A stretch of DNA of 64,000 nt, from positions 1 through 64,000 of the IMG/VR virus record IMGVR_UViG_3300032294_002877; one strand, written 5' to 3'. Positions 27,169 to 35,272 of the stretch are shown here, one piece after another; the first letter of the stretch is position 1; every line of letters starts with the position of its first letter. This DNA comes from a virus. Below the pieces are notes generated by a model, which ran no database searches, was not told the origin of the DNA, and saw nothing but the letters and a program-made list of their open reading frames with translations. Position numbers and translations under genes: made by a program.

Positions 27169-27345
27169 ATGTATAAAAATGTATTATTGACCGATAAAGA
27201 AATCGCTATTCTCACAAGGGTCATTCGTGATACTTTGAGCGAAAAGATTGATATTCCTCATACCAATTTGACCATTATTCTGAACCGTTTAAGGGCAATC
27301 AAACCATCAATTACCAATAATCAATTCTTCAATTATGGTAAATAG
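27169..27345 (+). CDS. Small helical protein
   Basis: 58 residues behind AGGGGAAA. LTDKEIAILTRVIRDTL...LTIILNRLRAI is a typical small helical phage protein pattern (two helices). First gene of the long operon to 28921. Confidence 0.65.
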   Translation: MYKNVLLTDKEIAILTRVIRDTLSEKIDIPHTNLTIILNRLRAIKPSITNNQFFNYGK

Positions 27346-27357
27346 GGAACAAATGGT

Positions 27358-27618
27358 ATGGAAATGAAAACAATGGATACCAATATGGGCAACCAACCCA
27401 CAACTCTTAACAAACAAGATATTGACGATATTAAAACCGTATTAAATGACCAGTTTGATCTTATTCAAAGATTTGGTAAGATGCCCGTGTCTAGTTTGGA
27501 GAACTGGAAAGAATATCAGACTATTTATCAAGATATTCTAGAATGTAATAAGGTAATGATGGAGATAGTTTGTGGGCCTGTTGGCGGAATTGAGAAATTA
27601 GTGGAAAGAAACAAATGA
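27358..27618 (+). CDS. Small helical protein
   Basis: 86 residues (possibly two fewer if the next ATG is used). Helical, DIDDIKTVLNDQFDLIQRFG. No family. ATGA overlap with the next gene. Confidence 0.65.
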   Translation: MEMKTMDTNMGNQPTTLNKQDIDDIKTVLNDQFDLIQRFGKMPVSSLENWKEYQTIYQDILECNKVMMEIVCGPVGGIEKLVERNK

Positions 27619-27803
27619 CTAAAGATACTATCAGTTTTACCAAAGCGGAAATCGGCTATTTACTCCAAATTGCTTATGAGAGTAGGGATGAAGGTAGTTA
27701 TTGGGGTAATCATAAAGATTTTATTAAACGACAAAATAATGTTATCAAGAAATTAGAGAGTGCTTATGAGAAGGTTAATGGGCTTGTAGGGGAAAATAAA
27801 TGA
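27615..27803 (+). CDS. Small helical protein
   Basis: 62 residues, SFTKAEIGYLLQIAYESRDE then HKDFIKRQNNVIKKLESAYE, a helical hairpin. Coupled on both sides by overlaps. Confidence 0.65.
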   Translation: MTKDTISFTKAEIGYLLQIAYESRDEGSYWGNHKDFIKRQNNVIKKLESAYEKVNGLVGENK

Positions 27804-27991
27804 CTATAAAGTCTGGACATCATTACTTTGATAAAGATCAGAACATGAACTTTTTCATCAAGAATACTAGTAAGGGAATATTTTTCTCTATTCAGAGTAA
27901 TCAGACTCAAACTAGTCTTTTTACTCATGATTGTACAGTAGAACAACTAAAAGGTTTAGCCGATTTCATCTACAATACGATTGAAAAATAA
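27800..27991 (+). CDS. LADF-family small protein 1
   Basis: 63 residues. Antiparallel strands (MNFFIKNTSKGIFFSIQSNQ) then the C-terminal helix EQLKGLADFIYNTIEK. This helix recurs in the proteins at 28190, 28730, 31169, 32017 and 37001, so they form one paralogous family of about 60 residues. Confidence 0.7.
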   Translation: MTIKSGHHYFDKDQNMNFFIKNTSKGIFFSIQSNQTQTSLFTHDCTVEQLKGLADFIYNTIEK

Positions 27992-27992
27992 A

Positions 27993-28193
27993 ATGACCAA
28001 ATCTTGGACAGAAATACTTGGGACTCCACAGGGAAACGAGGGAGTTGTTGGTGCGGAAATTATAAGGCTAACAAATTATTTTACTCTTGGAGATTTTGGA
28101 GTAAGAAGACCGATTTTTGAAGTGATATATAGATGTCAAACTTCAGAAAGAGCAGAATCATATTTTAATGAATGGTTAGAGGAAAATAAATGA
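27993..28193 (+). CDS. Small unknown protein
   Basis: 66 residues MTKSWTEILGTPQGNEGVVG..., weak ribosome-binding site. Helix ERAESYFNEWLEENK at the C-terminus. No family. Confidence 0.6.
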   Translation: MTKSWTEILGTPQGNEGVVGAEIIRLTNYFTLGDFGVRRPIFEVIYRCQTSERAESYFNEWLEENK

Positions 28194-28348
28194 TTGAGTT
28201 TAAGATTAAATCTTATAGTGAACACAATTTTGTTCTTGTGGAAATGTATAATCATCAAACACGAACCAATACAACATTCTTTCATAATAAGAGTGAATTA
28301 GTGGGTTTGGCCGATTTTATTCTTGAGACTATTGGGGAAAAGAAATGA
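28190..28348 (+). CDS. LADF-family small protein 2
   Basis: 52 residues: EFKIKSYSEHNFVLVEMYNH strands, then ELVGLADFILETIGEKK. Overlaps at both ends (ATGA). Confidence 0.7.
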   Translation: MIEFKIKSYSEHNFVLVEMYNHQTRTNTTFFHNKSELVGLADFILETIGEKK

Positions 28349-28509
28349 AATTTATCCTAATAGTTACTGAGGAAGCGTCAGAAAAAACCCAATACTTTGG
28401 CCCATTTAATAATGGTGAAGAAGCATCACAATGGGGTTTGGAGCATTTTGATGACAATTATATTTTAATGAGTACAACTCTTTATGATACTAATGGGGAA
28501 AATAAATGA
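28345..28509 (+). CDS. Small alpha/beta protein
   Basis: 54 residues, MKFILIVTEEASEKTQYFGP then EEASQWGLEHFDDNYILMST. Possibly related to 28506 (shared GPF and D/E-W-x-F/H layout). No family. Confidence 0.6.
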   Translation: MKFILIVTEEASEKTQYFGPFNNGEEASQWGLEHFDDNYILMSTTLYDTNGENK

Positions 28510-28733
28510 ATAAACTAGTAATTATTTTTGATCCTATTGAGATTGCTAATCTTGGAAATCTTGGGCCATTTCCAGATTGTTTAATCTTTAACAATTGGGG
28601 CGATGCTGCTGATTGGTTTAAGCGTAATGATTGTACTTATGAAGAAGATTTTAAGAGTTTCGGGGTTTTTACCATTAAACGATTTGGTAAAGTGTTGAAC
28701 GGAAGATATGTATGGGGAAAGGCTTATCTATGA
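28506..28733 (+). CDS. Small alpha/beta protein
   Basis: 75 residues, MNKLVIIFDPIEIANLGNLG then GDAADWFKRNDCTYEEDF. Coupled to its neighbours by ATGA overlaps. Confidence 0.6.
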   Translation: MNKLVIIFDPIEIANLGNLGPFPDCLIFNNWGDAADWFKRNDCTYEEDFKSFGVFTIKRFGKVLNGRYVWGKAYL

Positions 28734-28921
28734 CTCAAGTAAAATTTGATACCTATCCTATTGGTAAAGAAGGTAATAGCGTTTCAGTTTCTCATGTGAA
28801 GGATGATTGGTATACCCTAGATATTAGTGACCATTATGATCAGAATACCATAGAGTTTTTTGTTCATAGGGATGATATAAAGGGTTTGGCCGATTTCCTA
28901 CAGAAGTGTTTGGAAACTTAA
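28730..28921 (+). CDS. LADF-family small protein 3
   Basis: 63 residues, start at ATG 28730 overlapping the previous stop. Strands VSVSHVKDDWYTLDISDHYD then DDIKGLADFLQKCLET. End of this operon. Confidence 0.7.
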   Translation: MTQVKFDTYPIGKEGNSVSVSHVKDDWYTLDISDHYDQNTIEFFVHRDDIKGLADFLQKCLET

Positions 28922-28940
28922 TAATTTTTCAAGATGTCTG

Positions 28941-28970
28941 TTGACTCCACCAAGAATGGTATGGTATAAT
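28941..28970 (+). promoter_or_regulatory. Promoter without CCGATA
   Basis: TTGACT, 18-bp spacer, TATAAT. Confidence 0.65.
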
Positions 28971-29018
28971 AGATGTTGTGAGGGGAATTTTACAAACCTT
29001 TAAACATTGGAGTTTATT

Positions 29019-29195
29019 ATGACACCTTTTAAGATTAGTATTTTAGTTGCGGCTTTTCTAAGTTTTGCTTTAAGTACAGGACTATGGTTTAGTGGATTAG
29101 CAAACGCTAAAGATTGTGGATTATTTGTAGGATTGTGGGTTCCTAGTTTCTTATCCCTTGGATGCTTACTGCTAAATGATAGCAGGGGAGATTAA
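29019..29195 (+). CDS. Two-helix membrane protein, paralogue of 33623
   Basis: 58 residues, GGAG upstream. Two hydrophobic helices separated by NAKDCG; the second, FVGLWVPSFLSLG, matches FVGLWAPTFFTLS at 33623. Inner-membrane location likely. Confidence 0.65.
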   Translation: MTPFKISILVAAFLSFALSTGLWFSGLANAKDCGLFVGLWVPSFLSLGCLLLNDSRGD

Positions 29196-29196
29196 C

Positions 29197-29409
29197 ATGG
29201 AAATGTACATTTTTTTTGCTGGTACAATTATGATGTTGATAGTTAGTTCTGGTCTGGCTCTTAGTATCTTATTTATGGGGGATCTAAATCCAGACTCAGC
29301 AGATAATCGTAAAGTAAATTATACCTTATCTCAACTGAAGGATAATAATACTTTGAAGAAACTTGTTAAGGAAATTAAACAGCATAAAGTTAAGATTGAT
29401 GAACAATAG
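29197..29409 (+). CDS. Single-pass membrane protein with helical tail
   Basis: 70 residues, AGGGGAG before ATG 29197. N-terminal helix IFFAGTIMMLIVSSGLALSI, then a charged cytoplasmic helix. Confidence 0.65.
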   Translation: MEMYIFFAGTIMMLIVSSGLALSILFMGDLNPDSADNRKVNYTLSQLKDNNTLKKLVKEIKQHKVKIDEQ

Positions 29410-29423
29410 AACTATTCTTAAAG

Positions 29424-29460
29424 AAGAAACGATGACACAAAAGTCATCGATTCTTTTTTA
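29424..29460 (+). terminator. Rho-independent terminator
   Basis: CGATGAC-ACAAAA-GTCATCG followed by ATTCTTTTTTAT. Confidence 0.85.
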
Positions 29461-29482
29461 TCGTAATTAGGAAATACAACCA

Positions 29483-29713
29483 ATGAATCTTATTAGATGT
29501 TTTAGTAATGTTATCGGTCACAAAGAGGCTCAAGAACTAGTTATTGATCTTAATCAGATGAAGTCTGGTTTATCTGAGGATTTTTATATCGAATATGATA
29601 GGTCTAAGGATTATTATAAGGATGATACATATATTGTTGTAGGCAATGTTACTGAACAGGATTGGGAAGAACTTAATCTTGATATGGATTTTATGCAGAC
29701 AGGTGTTATTTGA
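29483..29713 (+). CDS. Small acidic protein
   Basis: 76 residues, helix (GHKEAQELVIDLNQMK) then strands and an acidic end. The TGA overlaps the next ATG. No family. Confidence 0.65.
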   Translation: MNLIRCFSNVIGHKEAQELVIDLNQMKSGLSEDFYIEYDRSKDYYKDDTYIVVGNVTEQDWEELNLDMDFMQTGVI

Positions 29714-29988
29714 TGACCAAATCTGAATATAAACAGCGTCACTTGAGAGTAGTTGAATATATCCATAGAGAGTACGGTAAAGACTTTCATTTTAATAAGA
29801 CCAAAAGCGGATCTTTACTCATCCAATTAGCCCCTATTGATAAACATTATTTTCATTTGCTAATTACAAATTTTGCAAGTCAAACAACTGATAGTATATG
29901 TAATATTGCTCGTTTGGTGGTAAATGCTATGTATTATAGTTTGTATAATATTACTAAAGACGATTTTAATCTAAAATTCGGAGAATAA
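29713..29988 (+). CDS. Small unknown protein
   Basis: 91 residues; ATG 29713 immediately follows the previous stop. KQRHLRVVEYIHREYGKDFH then a strand-helix part. No family. Confidence 0.65.
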   Translation: MTKSEYKQRHLRVVEYIHREYGKDFHFNKTKSGSLLIQLAPIDKHYFHLLITNFASQTTDSICNIARLVVNAMYYSLYNITKDDFNLKFGE

Positions 29989-29990
29989 AT

Positions 29991-30167
29991 ATGGGTCAGT
30001 ATGAAATTGTTGTTGTATCTGAATATAGGTATGTTGTTGATGCTAACAATGAGCATGAGGCTATTAGTATTTATCTGAACGATAATGATTCCTGTATTCC
30101 TACAAATCATGGTAATTTTAGTATTTCTGCTCGTCATATTAGTCCAGAGGAAAAGGAACAAATCTAA
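29991..30167 (+). CDS. Small beta-rich protein
   Basis: 58 residues, MGQYEIVVVSEYRYVVDANN, then helix EHEAISIYLND and strands; the layout resembles a small phage ferredoxin-like domain. TAATG overlap with the next gene. Confidence 0.6.
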   Translation: MGQYEIVVVSEYRYVVDANNEHEAISIYLNDNDSCIPTNHGNFSISARHISPEEKEQI

Positions 30168-30445
30168 TGACAGAATGTGTTGCTAAATATACTTATGATG
30201 AGTCTATCAGTTTTGGATTTTATAGAGTATATGCTTGTTATGATTCTGTAGAAGATTTTGACAAGAGAAATGTGGCCTTTTATGATGTTTATGATAGTGA
30301 GGGAAATTGTATGAATGAGGGTGATCCTTTTTATACTTTTCCAACATGGGATGAAATCTATAGAATTTATTGGCTTCCTACTGTACGAGAAGCATCACAA
30401 ACTTTGTCAAGAGATTTGAAAGAGGCAACCAGTGAGGGATATTAG
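30167..30445 (+). CDS. Small Tyr/Asp-rich protein
   Basis: 92 residues, YDESISFGFYRVYACYDSVE then VAFYDVYDSEGNCMNEGDPF. Beta-rich core, helical C-terminus. I cannot name the family. Confidence 0.65.
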   Translation: MTECVAKYTYDESISFGFYRVYACYDSVEDFDKRNVAFYDVYDSEGNCMNEGDPFYTFPTWDEIYRIYWLPTVREASQTLSRDLKEATSEGY

Positions 30446-30602
30446 CACCGAAATTGATATTGTATATTCTTTTCTTAAAGATGCTAAACCGTATGGTTTA
30501 GAATCAGAAGTTGTGTTGTGGGCATTAAAATATATGCAAAAGTATCCAGACTCTAGTATCGAAAGTGCTATGGCTCATGGTTTTGACGAGTGGGTTAAGT
30601 AA
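30432..30602 (+). CDS. Conserved small helical phage protein, GTG start
   Basis: 56 residues starting at GTG 30432 inside the previous gene. LESEVVLWALKYMQKYPDSS then IESAMAHGFDEWVK matches a pattern I recognise in many phage genomes (EVVxxALxYMKxxPxxSIxEAMxxGxxEW). Function unknown. Confidence 0.65.
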   Translation: MRDISTEIDIVYSFLKDAKPYGLESEVVLWALKYMQKYPDSSIESAMAHGFDEWVK

Positions 30603-30618
30603 AAATTAAAGGTTGCTC

Positions 30619-30647
30619 TTGACGATAGCCGATAAGTGTGATATACT
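30619..30647 (+). promoter_or_regulatory. CCGATA-type promoter
   Basis: TTGACG, 17-bp spacer with GCCGATA, TATACT. Confidence 0.85.
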
Positions 30648-30671
30648 AGCAAAACACACAACGGAGACAAC

Positions 30672-30845
30672 ATGAACTATTATATTGAAAAGCATGATAT
30701 GAATATTATCTTGGACGCTTTGGAACTTCTTCATTCTACCATTAAGACTCAAGAACTTTTTGGTATCACTAAGAAGTGGTCTTATACTGAAGATGAAATT
30801 GATGGTCTTTTTCAAAGTTTTGATAATTCTTATGGGGAAAACTAA
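30672..30845 (+). CDS. Small helical protein
   Basis: 57 residues, CGGAGA upstream; MNIILDALELLHSTIKTQEL helix pair. TAATG overlap. Confidence 0.65.
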   Translation: MNYYIEKHDMNIILDALELLHSTIKTQELFGITKKWSYTEDEIDGLFQSFDNSYGEN

Positions 30846-31045
30846 TGCACTGGACTTTTATTGTTGTTCGTGATAATACTGTCGAAAAAGTTAAAACATT
30901 TACTGATTTTTGGGAAGGTGCTAAATACACCGACAATTTTATCAAAAAGATTGATCCAAACTTTCATGGCAATTTTCCCATTTATAACCGTAATGAAAAC
31001 TATCGGTCTGATAATCTCACAGTAGGATTATACAAGGATAACTAA
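30845..31045 (+). CDS. Small unknown protein
   Basis: 66 residues, MHWTFIVVRDNTVEKVKTFT then a helix and a Tyr/Asn-rich end. No family. Confidence 0.65.
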   Translation: MHWTFIVVRDNTVEKVKTFTDFWEGAKYTDNFIKKIDPNFHGNFPIYNRNENYRSDNLTVGLYKDN

Positions 31046-31046
31046 T

Positions 31047-31172
31047 ATGATTTATCTTTATCTAAACGAGACTCAAAGGTTGGTGGAAATTGTATCCGAA
31101 CTGGTTAAATTGAATATGGGAGTTGTTGCTGAACTTCATGGCGATAAGTGGCATATTGAGGTAACAAGATGA
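31047..31172 (+). CDS. 41-residue protein
   Basis: MIYLYLNETQRLVEIVSELV..., strand-helix-strand. Overlaps the next gene by ATGA. Confidence 0.55.
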   Translation: MIYLYLNETQRLVEIVSELVKLNMGVVAELHGDKWHIEVTR

Positions 31173-31354
31173 GCGAAGTTATTCAGAAAGATACTTTTAA
31201 GGCTGATGTTTTCCAATTTGATTTGGAGAGAACTAATGGTCTATTTGATCTGACTATCAATAATGCTATCTCTTGGGATTGGATGAAGATACGATTTACA
31301 AAAGATGAACTAAAGGGTCTATCGCAATTTATTAACAATTTTCTGGAGAACTAA
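31169..31354 (+). CDS. LADF-family small protein 4
   Basis: 61 residues: FKADVFQFDLERTNGLFDLT strands, then DELKGLSQFINNFLEN, the variant LSQF of the family helix. Confidence 0.7.
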   Translation: MSEVIQKDTFKADVFQFDLERTNGLFDLTINNAISWDWMKIRFTKDELKGLSQFINNFLEN

Positions 31355-31355
31355 T

Positions 31356-31628
31356 ATGAAGAAGTTTATTTGTGGAATTTTGCTGGGTCTGTCTGTTTGT
31401 GGTATTATTAATACATTTGTTATCAATCCTCCTGTGGCTATGGCGGATGATATTGATAAGATTTTGAAGGCCAAGGATATTGTTAGGCGAATGGTTAATT
31501 ATCCTGACACTCTGGTTTTCCATGATCTTTATACTAAGGTTAGAGGAAATACTGTTACTCTAAAGTTTACTTGTAAGAATGGTTTTGGAGTGCCAGAAAC
31601 CTATATTAAGGACATTGTTGTTGACTGA
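31356..31628 (+). CDS. Small exported protein
   Basis: 90 residues. Signal peptide MKKFICGILLGLSVCGIINT..., probable cleavage after AMA-DD (about residue 30). The mature part carries KAKDIVRRMVNYPDTLVFHD and strands. Periplasmic location inferred; no family. Confidence 0.65.
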   Translation: MKKFICGILLGLSVCGIINTFVINPPVAMADDIDKILKAKDIVRRMVNYPDTLVFHDLYTKVRGNTVTLKFTCKNGFGVPETYIKDIVVD

Positions 31629-31635
31629 ACAGATT

Positions 31636-32010
31636 ATGACTGGTATAAATATTCAGGCTCCTTGGTCAACTCTTTTAATAAATGGCGACAAAAGCGTTGA
31701 GACGCGATCATATGCGTTGCCTAAAAAGTATGAGGGGATTGAATTAGCACTAATTGAAACTCCGGGGAAATATAATCGATTTAAGTCTCGTATTATTGGT
31801 ACGATTACTTTTAGCCATTGTTTTAAATATCCAGACAAGCAATCTTGGAAAGATAATTACAATAGGCATAAAGTAGAAGAACAGGATGAATTTTACAGTT
31901 GGAATCCAAATAAATCTAAATATGGTTGGATTGTGAGCGATATTAACAAATTTGATGAACCAAAAATTCCTCCATCAAAAAAAGGAATAGTTTTCACAAA
32001 CAATTGTTGA
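31636..32010 (+). CDS. ASCH-domain (PUA-like) protein
   Basis: 124 residues starting MTGINIQAPWSTLLINGDKS. PW..LLINGDKSVETRSYALP is the ASCH signature loop (W-x(n)-I-x-G-x-K-x-E-x-R), with IIGTITFSHCFKY and YGWIVSDINKFDE as later strands. ASCH domains bind RNA or modified nucleosides; some are nucleases or cytidine amidohydrolases. Weak ribosome-binding site. Confidence 0.8.
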   Translation: MTGINIQAPWSTLLINGDKSVETRSYALPKKYEGIELALIETPGKYNRFKSRIIGTITFSHCFKYPDKQSWKDNYNRHKVEEQDEFYSWNPNKSKYGWIVSDINKFDEPKIPPSKKGIVFTNNC

Positions 32011-32016
32011 CCGTCT

Positions 32017-32202
32017 ATGCCTTGTGACACTATAAAATTTAGGGTCTTACAAAATCCAGATAATAAAAATGTAAATCTGGAGGTATATCGTCCATACGGA
32101 AACAATAACGAGTGGATGAGAGTTGATATTTTTAATGATATGACTCTTAAAGAACTAAAATGTTTAACAGAATATCTGATCGGTATTTTCCAAAAAAAAT
32201 AA
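32017..32202 (+). CDS. LADF-family small protein 5
   Basis: 61 residues: IKFRVLQNPDNKNVNLEVYR strands, then KELKCLTEYLIGIFQKK. The most diverged helix of the family. Most similar overall to the member at 37001 (both have a YRPY/FRPY segment). Confidence 0.65.
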   Translation: MPCDTIKFRVLQNPDNKNVNLEVYRPYGNNNEWMRVDIFNDMTLKELKCLTEYLIGIFQKK

Positions 32203-32233
32203 CATACGTTCTCCATTTTCTTTAAAGACGGTG

Positions 32234-32261
32234 TTGACAAATGCCGATTCTATGGTAAGAT
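32234..32261 (+). promoter_or_regulatory. CCGATA-type promoter
   Basis: TTGACA, 16-bp spacer with GCCGAT, TAAGAT. Confidence 0.7.
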
Positions 32262-32289
32262 GATTGTGTAAATCACACTGAGGTTACGA

Positions 32290-32529
32290 ATGAATAAACA
32301 AAACAGATACGCTGATTTCGGCCACTTTATGAATTGTGTTGCCGAATATATTGAGCAAGAATATGTTGATCTTGATCTCTCGTCTGGTTTTACGGACGAT
32401 GAGCGATATACTATCAAAAATATTGTGACCGCACATTACGAGGATGGTGACGTTGCTTGTAATGCGGCTAATAATGTTATGTGTTATCTTCGTACCTCTA
32501 GAGAATGGATGGAAAAGAATGAAAAGTAA
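32290..32529 (+). CDS. Small acidic helical protein
   Basis: 79 residues. Layout (helix, acidic loop, helix ending in AANNVMCYLRTSREWM) resembles the protein at 37395 (ending SAAGDLVDYMKSKY), so they may be distant paralogues. Confidence 0.65.
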   Translation: MNKQNRYADFGHFMNCVAEYIEQEYVDLDLSSGFTDDERYTIKNIVTAHYEDGDVACNAANNVMCYLRTSREWMEKNEK

Positions 32530-32710
32530 GTTTAGTGTTAAGGCTAAGAATAGTAAGTTTGTTGTGCTGAAGGAAAATGGCGAACCCGTTATTCTTCCGC
32601 GTAATGATGTTCCCAACATGGTGGCTGAATTTGATAGTGTTGATGACGCTAACAAGTATATTGGTATTCTTGAAGTTCTGATGAAGAAGAAGGAATATAG
32701 GAGTAAGTAA
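32519..32710 (+). CDS. Small unknown protein
   Basis: 63 residues, start at ATG 32519 overlapping the previous gene by 11 bp. Strand KFVVLKENGEPVILPRNDVP then helix DANKYIGILEVLMKKKEY. No family. Confidence 0.65.
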   Translation: MKSKFSVKAKNSKFVVLKENGEPVILPRNDVPNMVAEFDSVDDANKYIGILEVLMKKKEYRSK

Positions 32711-32712
32711 TC

Positions 32713-33195
32713 ATGGGAATGGGTAGTTATGCTGTTGGAAGTTTTGTTATTGAATATAAGGACTTGAAGAAAATTTGTCCCGACGAAATTAAATCTATTG
32801 AGAAAGCAAAGTATTTTAAGGATGTTGGTTGGAACACTATAGGAAAATGGCTTGCTTGGGATGATCCAGAAAATCTTAAAGATGAACTTTATGTTTCTGT
32901 AGAGGAAGATAAATCTAAGCCTGTAATTAGACTCGGATTGAGTGAGGATCAAATTGTAGAAGATATTTTTCAAGAGTATGAAAACCTCGTAATCTCTCTG
33001 AAAAATTCGTTCAATAAAAAGACCGGACTAACTTTGTATTTTGATATTTATGATAGTGAATGTGGCGACAGATATGATAATCCCGGCGATAAGGAAGGTT
33101 GTATTTTCTGTGTAGATGGTATGGTTCAACTTACTCCTGCCGGAAAGAAATTTAAGGATATTATCTCTGAAAGAAAGTGGACACAATTCGGATGA
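32713..33195 (+). CDS. Unknown phage protein
   Basis: 160 residues, mixed alpha/beta, with LTLYFDIYDSECGDRYDNPG and GCIFCVDGMVQLTPAGKKF near the end. The C-terminal part resembles a phage protein pattern of unknown function. ATGA overlap with the next gene. Confidence 0.65.
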   Translation: MGMGSYAVGSFVIEYKDLKKICPDEIKSIEKAKYFKDVGWNTIGKWLAWDDPENLKDELYVSVEEDKSKPVIRLGLSEDQIVEDIFQEYENLVISLKNSFNKKTGLTLYFDIYDSECGDRYDNPGDKEGCIFCVDGMVQLTPAGKKFKDIISERKWTQFG

Positions 33196-33587
33196 AAAAA
33201 GAAGTGGCTAAAAAGTGGGTCAAGGCTTTGCGTAGTGGAAAATATAAGCAAGGCCAAAGTTGGCTCAAACAATATGATAAAAAAGGACAAGAAAGACACT
33301 GTTGTCTGGGAGTTCTTTGTGAACTGTATAATGATGAGATGAAAAAGAAACATAAAAAGTCTTTGAACACAAAGATTGTTGATGGTTGGGCAGAACGAAG
33401 AATCTCGTTTAATAAACAGGATCAAGGCTTGCCAGTTGTGGTTAAAAAATGGGCAGGAATGAAAGATAGTCTTGGTTACTTTATTGCTGATACTGAATTT
33501 AGCGAATGTCTTGCTGACTTAAATGATATGGGTACTAAGTTTAAGACTATTGCAAATACTATTGAGAAAAATGTAGAGAATCTGTAA
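33192..33587 (+). CDS. Conserved phage protein (CCLGVLC type)
   Basis: 131 residues from ATG 33192. VAKKWVKALRSGKYKQGQSW then RHCCLGVLCELY, LPVVVKKWAGM and a closing LADLNDMGTKF. This combination is common to a small protein family of many phages; function unknown. Cys pair conserved in the family. Confidence 0.8.
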   Translation: MKKEVAKKWVKALRSGKYKQGQSWLKQYDKKGQERHCCLGVLCELYNDEMKKKHKKSLNTKIVDGWAERRISFNKQDQGLPVVVKKWAGMKDSLGYFIADTEFSECLADLNDMGTKFKTIANTIEKNVENL

Positions 33588-33622
33588 TTATTGTTATTTT
33601 ACTCTTTTAAAGAAAGTCAATT

Positions 33623-33799
33623 ATGAATAAGGTGCTGGAAAAGGTTTGTTTTTATGCTGGTTTTGCTAGTATCGCTGCTAGTATTGCTATTTGGTTTCTC
33701 AGTAAGGAACCAGATGTTGCTCATGGAGAGCGATTCGGTATTTTCGTTGGACTTTGGGCTCCTACTTTTTTTACTCTTAGTAATCATTTTCGTAAATAA
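33623..33799 (+). CDS. Two-helix membrane protein, paralogue of 29019
   Basis: 58 residues; second helix FGIFVGLWAPTFFTLS corresponds to LFVGLWVPSFLSLG at 29019. AAAGAAAG before the ATG. Confidence 0.65.
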   Translation: MNKVLEKVCFYAGFASIAASIAIWFLSKEPDVAHGERFGIFVGLWAPTFFTLSNHFRK

Positions 33800-33806
33800 A
33801 ATCTAA

Positions 33807-34163
33807 ATGAATCACGATTTAGAGCATGATTTATACCATAGCAATACTATAAAGTCTAAATGTAACAATAGCGAAATTTATAGTCAAAATTTATACGCTG
33901 CTCTTTGTAACAACCGTTTCTTCTATAATAATGAAGAATGGACTGTTTCGTGGAGAGGTGCTGGTGCTATAGTGAGCGAGATAAATAAAGGCGATCAATA
34001 TGATTATATGGACTACTATTGTTCTGGTATGGGAAATTGTAATGGATTTGTATGCGAAGGTTTTGTAACAGAAGAGATACGATTAGATTTAATAAAATTA
34101 GGATGGATTATTAAACCTTATGAGCCTAGATTAGAGCCAGGACTTTATAGAAACGAATGGTAA
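33807..34163 (+). CDS. Conserved phage protein (DYMDYYCSG type)
   Basis: 118 residues. EEWTVSWRGAGAIVSEINKG then DYMDYYCSGMGNCNGFVCEG and VTEEIRLDLIKLGW is a pattern shared by small phage proteins of unknown function. Confidence 0.75.
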   Translation: MNHDLEHDLYHSNTIKSKCNNSEIYSQNLYAALCNNRFFYNNEEWTVSWRGAGAIVSEINKGDQYDYMDYYCSGMGNCNGFVCEGFVTEEIRLDLIKLGWIIKPYEPRLEPGLYRNEW

Positions 34164-34166
34164 ATT

Positions 34167-34808
34167 ATGATTACTGTTATAGGAGATGTTCATGGTAAGC
34201 ATGATGCTTATCGTGATCTTATTTACAGAACTAACGGATATACTCTGCAACTAGGAGACTTTGGTTTTAAGTATGATATTCTACAAAGCGTAGATTCAAC
34301 CAAGCATTTAATTCTCCCTGGTAATCATGACAATTATGATATTTGCTACAAGTATCCTCATTTTTTAGGAGACTATGGATATACATCTCTTAATAAGGTA
34401 GAATTCTTCTATTACAGAGGGGCTTATTCTATTGATCGTAAGTATCGTACAATAGGAATAGATTGGTGGGAAAGAGAGCAAGTTAATATTGAGGGTTTCA
34501 TGAAGGCCCGCGAACTTTATCGACAGCAAAAGCCGGATATTGTTATTACTCATGATTGTCCAGAAAGTATTGCGTACCAGATGATTCCGCCGGGACAACG
34601 AGTTTATCAAAATGTTACCAATTGGGCATTACAAGAGTTGTTTAATATACACGAACCAAAACTGTGGATATTCGGCCATTACCATAAGTCTACAACAATA
34701 GATAGTGGACGAACAAAGTTTGTGTGTCTTGACGAACTAGAAACTTATGATATACTGAACGATACGGATAATGCAGAATACTACCAACAAGTATACTACA
34801 AGTATTAA
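34167..34808 (+). CDS. Calcineurin-like metallophosphoesterase
   Basis: 213 residues with all five blocks: GDVHGK (6-11), GDFG (30-33), GNHDN (49-53), THDCP (about 126) and GHYHKS (about 171). The DWWEREQVNIEGF insert is usual in the phage subgroup. Dinuclear-metal phosphatase or phosphodiesterase; substrate unknown. Confidence 0.9.
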   Translation: MITVIGDVHGKHDAYRDLIYRTNGYTLQLGDFGFKYDILQSVDSTKHLILPGNHDNYDICYKYPHFLGDYGYTSLNKVEFFYYRGAYSIDRKYRTIGIDWWEREQVNIEGFMKARELYRQQKPDIVITHDCPESIAYQMIPPGQRVYQNVTNWALQELFNIHEPKLWIFGHYHKSTTIDSGRTKFVCLDELETYDILNDTDNAEYYQQVYYKY

Positions 34809-34810
34809 TT

Positions 34811-35272
34811 ATGGATCAAGAACTACAAAACGAACTATTCCAAAAATATCCTGACCTTTTTTCTAACAAAGATAAGGGTATAAAATCCAGTTGCATGGCA
34901 TGGGGAATAGAGTGCGGGAATGGCTGGTTTGATATAATCTCCCCACTTTGCTGGATGATTAAACAGCACGAAGGTAATATACGACGGAGACAGGAATGGA
35001 AACAAAAACAGAATTCTGAAGTTCAAAAAGATTTTAATGTTAGCGTAGAAGGAGATGAACCAGAATACTTTCCTGTTAAATTCGATCAAGTTAAGGAAAA
35101 GTACGGTGGATTACGAGTTTACTTTACTGGTGGTGATGATTATGTTGAAGGTTTAGTGAGTATGGCTGAGAGTTTTAGTTACAAAATTTGTGAAGTTTGC
35201 GGAGATAGAGGAAGTCCGAATGAGGGTGGATGGATTAGTACGCTTTGTGATAAATGTAGGAATCAAGCATGA
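34811..35272 (+). CDS. Conserved phage protein with zinc knuckle
   Basis: 153 residues. KYPDLF...CMAWGIECGNGWFDIISP N-terminus, QVKEKYGGLRVYFTGGDD in the middle and CEVCGDRG...LCDKC at the end. I recognise this as a widespread protein of phages and prophages; function unknown. Two CxxC pairs should bind zinc. Confidence 0.85.
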   Translation: MDQELQNELFQKYPDLFSNKDKGIKSSCMAWGIECGNGWFDIISPLCWMIKQHEGNIRRRQEWKQKQNSEVQKDFNVSVEGDEPEYFPVKFDQVKEKYGGLRVYFTGGDDYVEGLVSMAESFSYKICEVCGDRGSPNEGGWISTLCDKCRNQA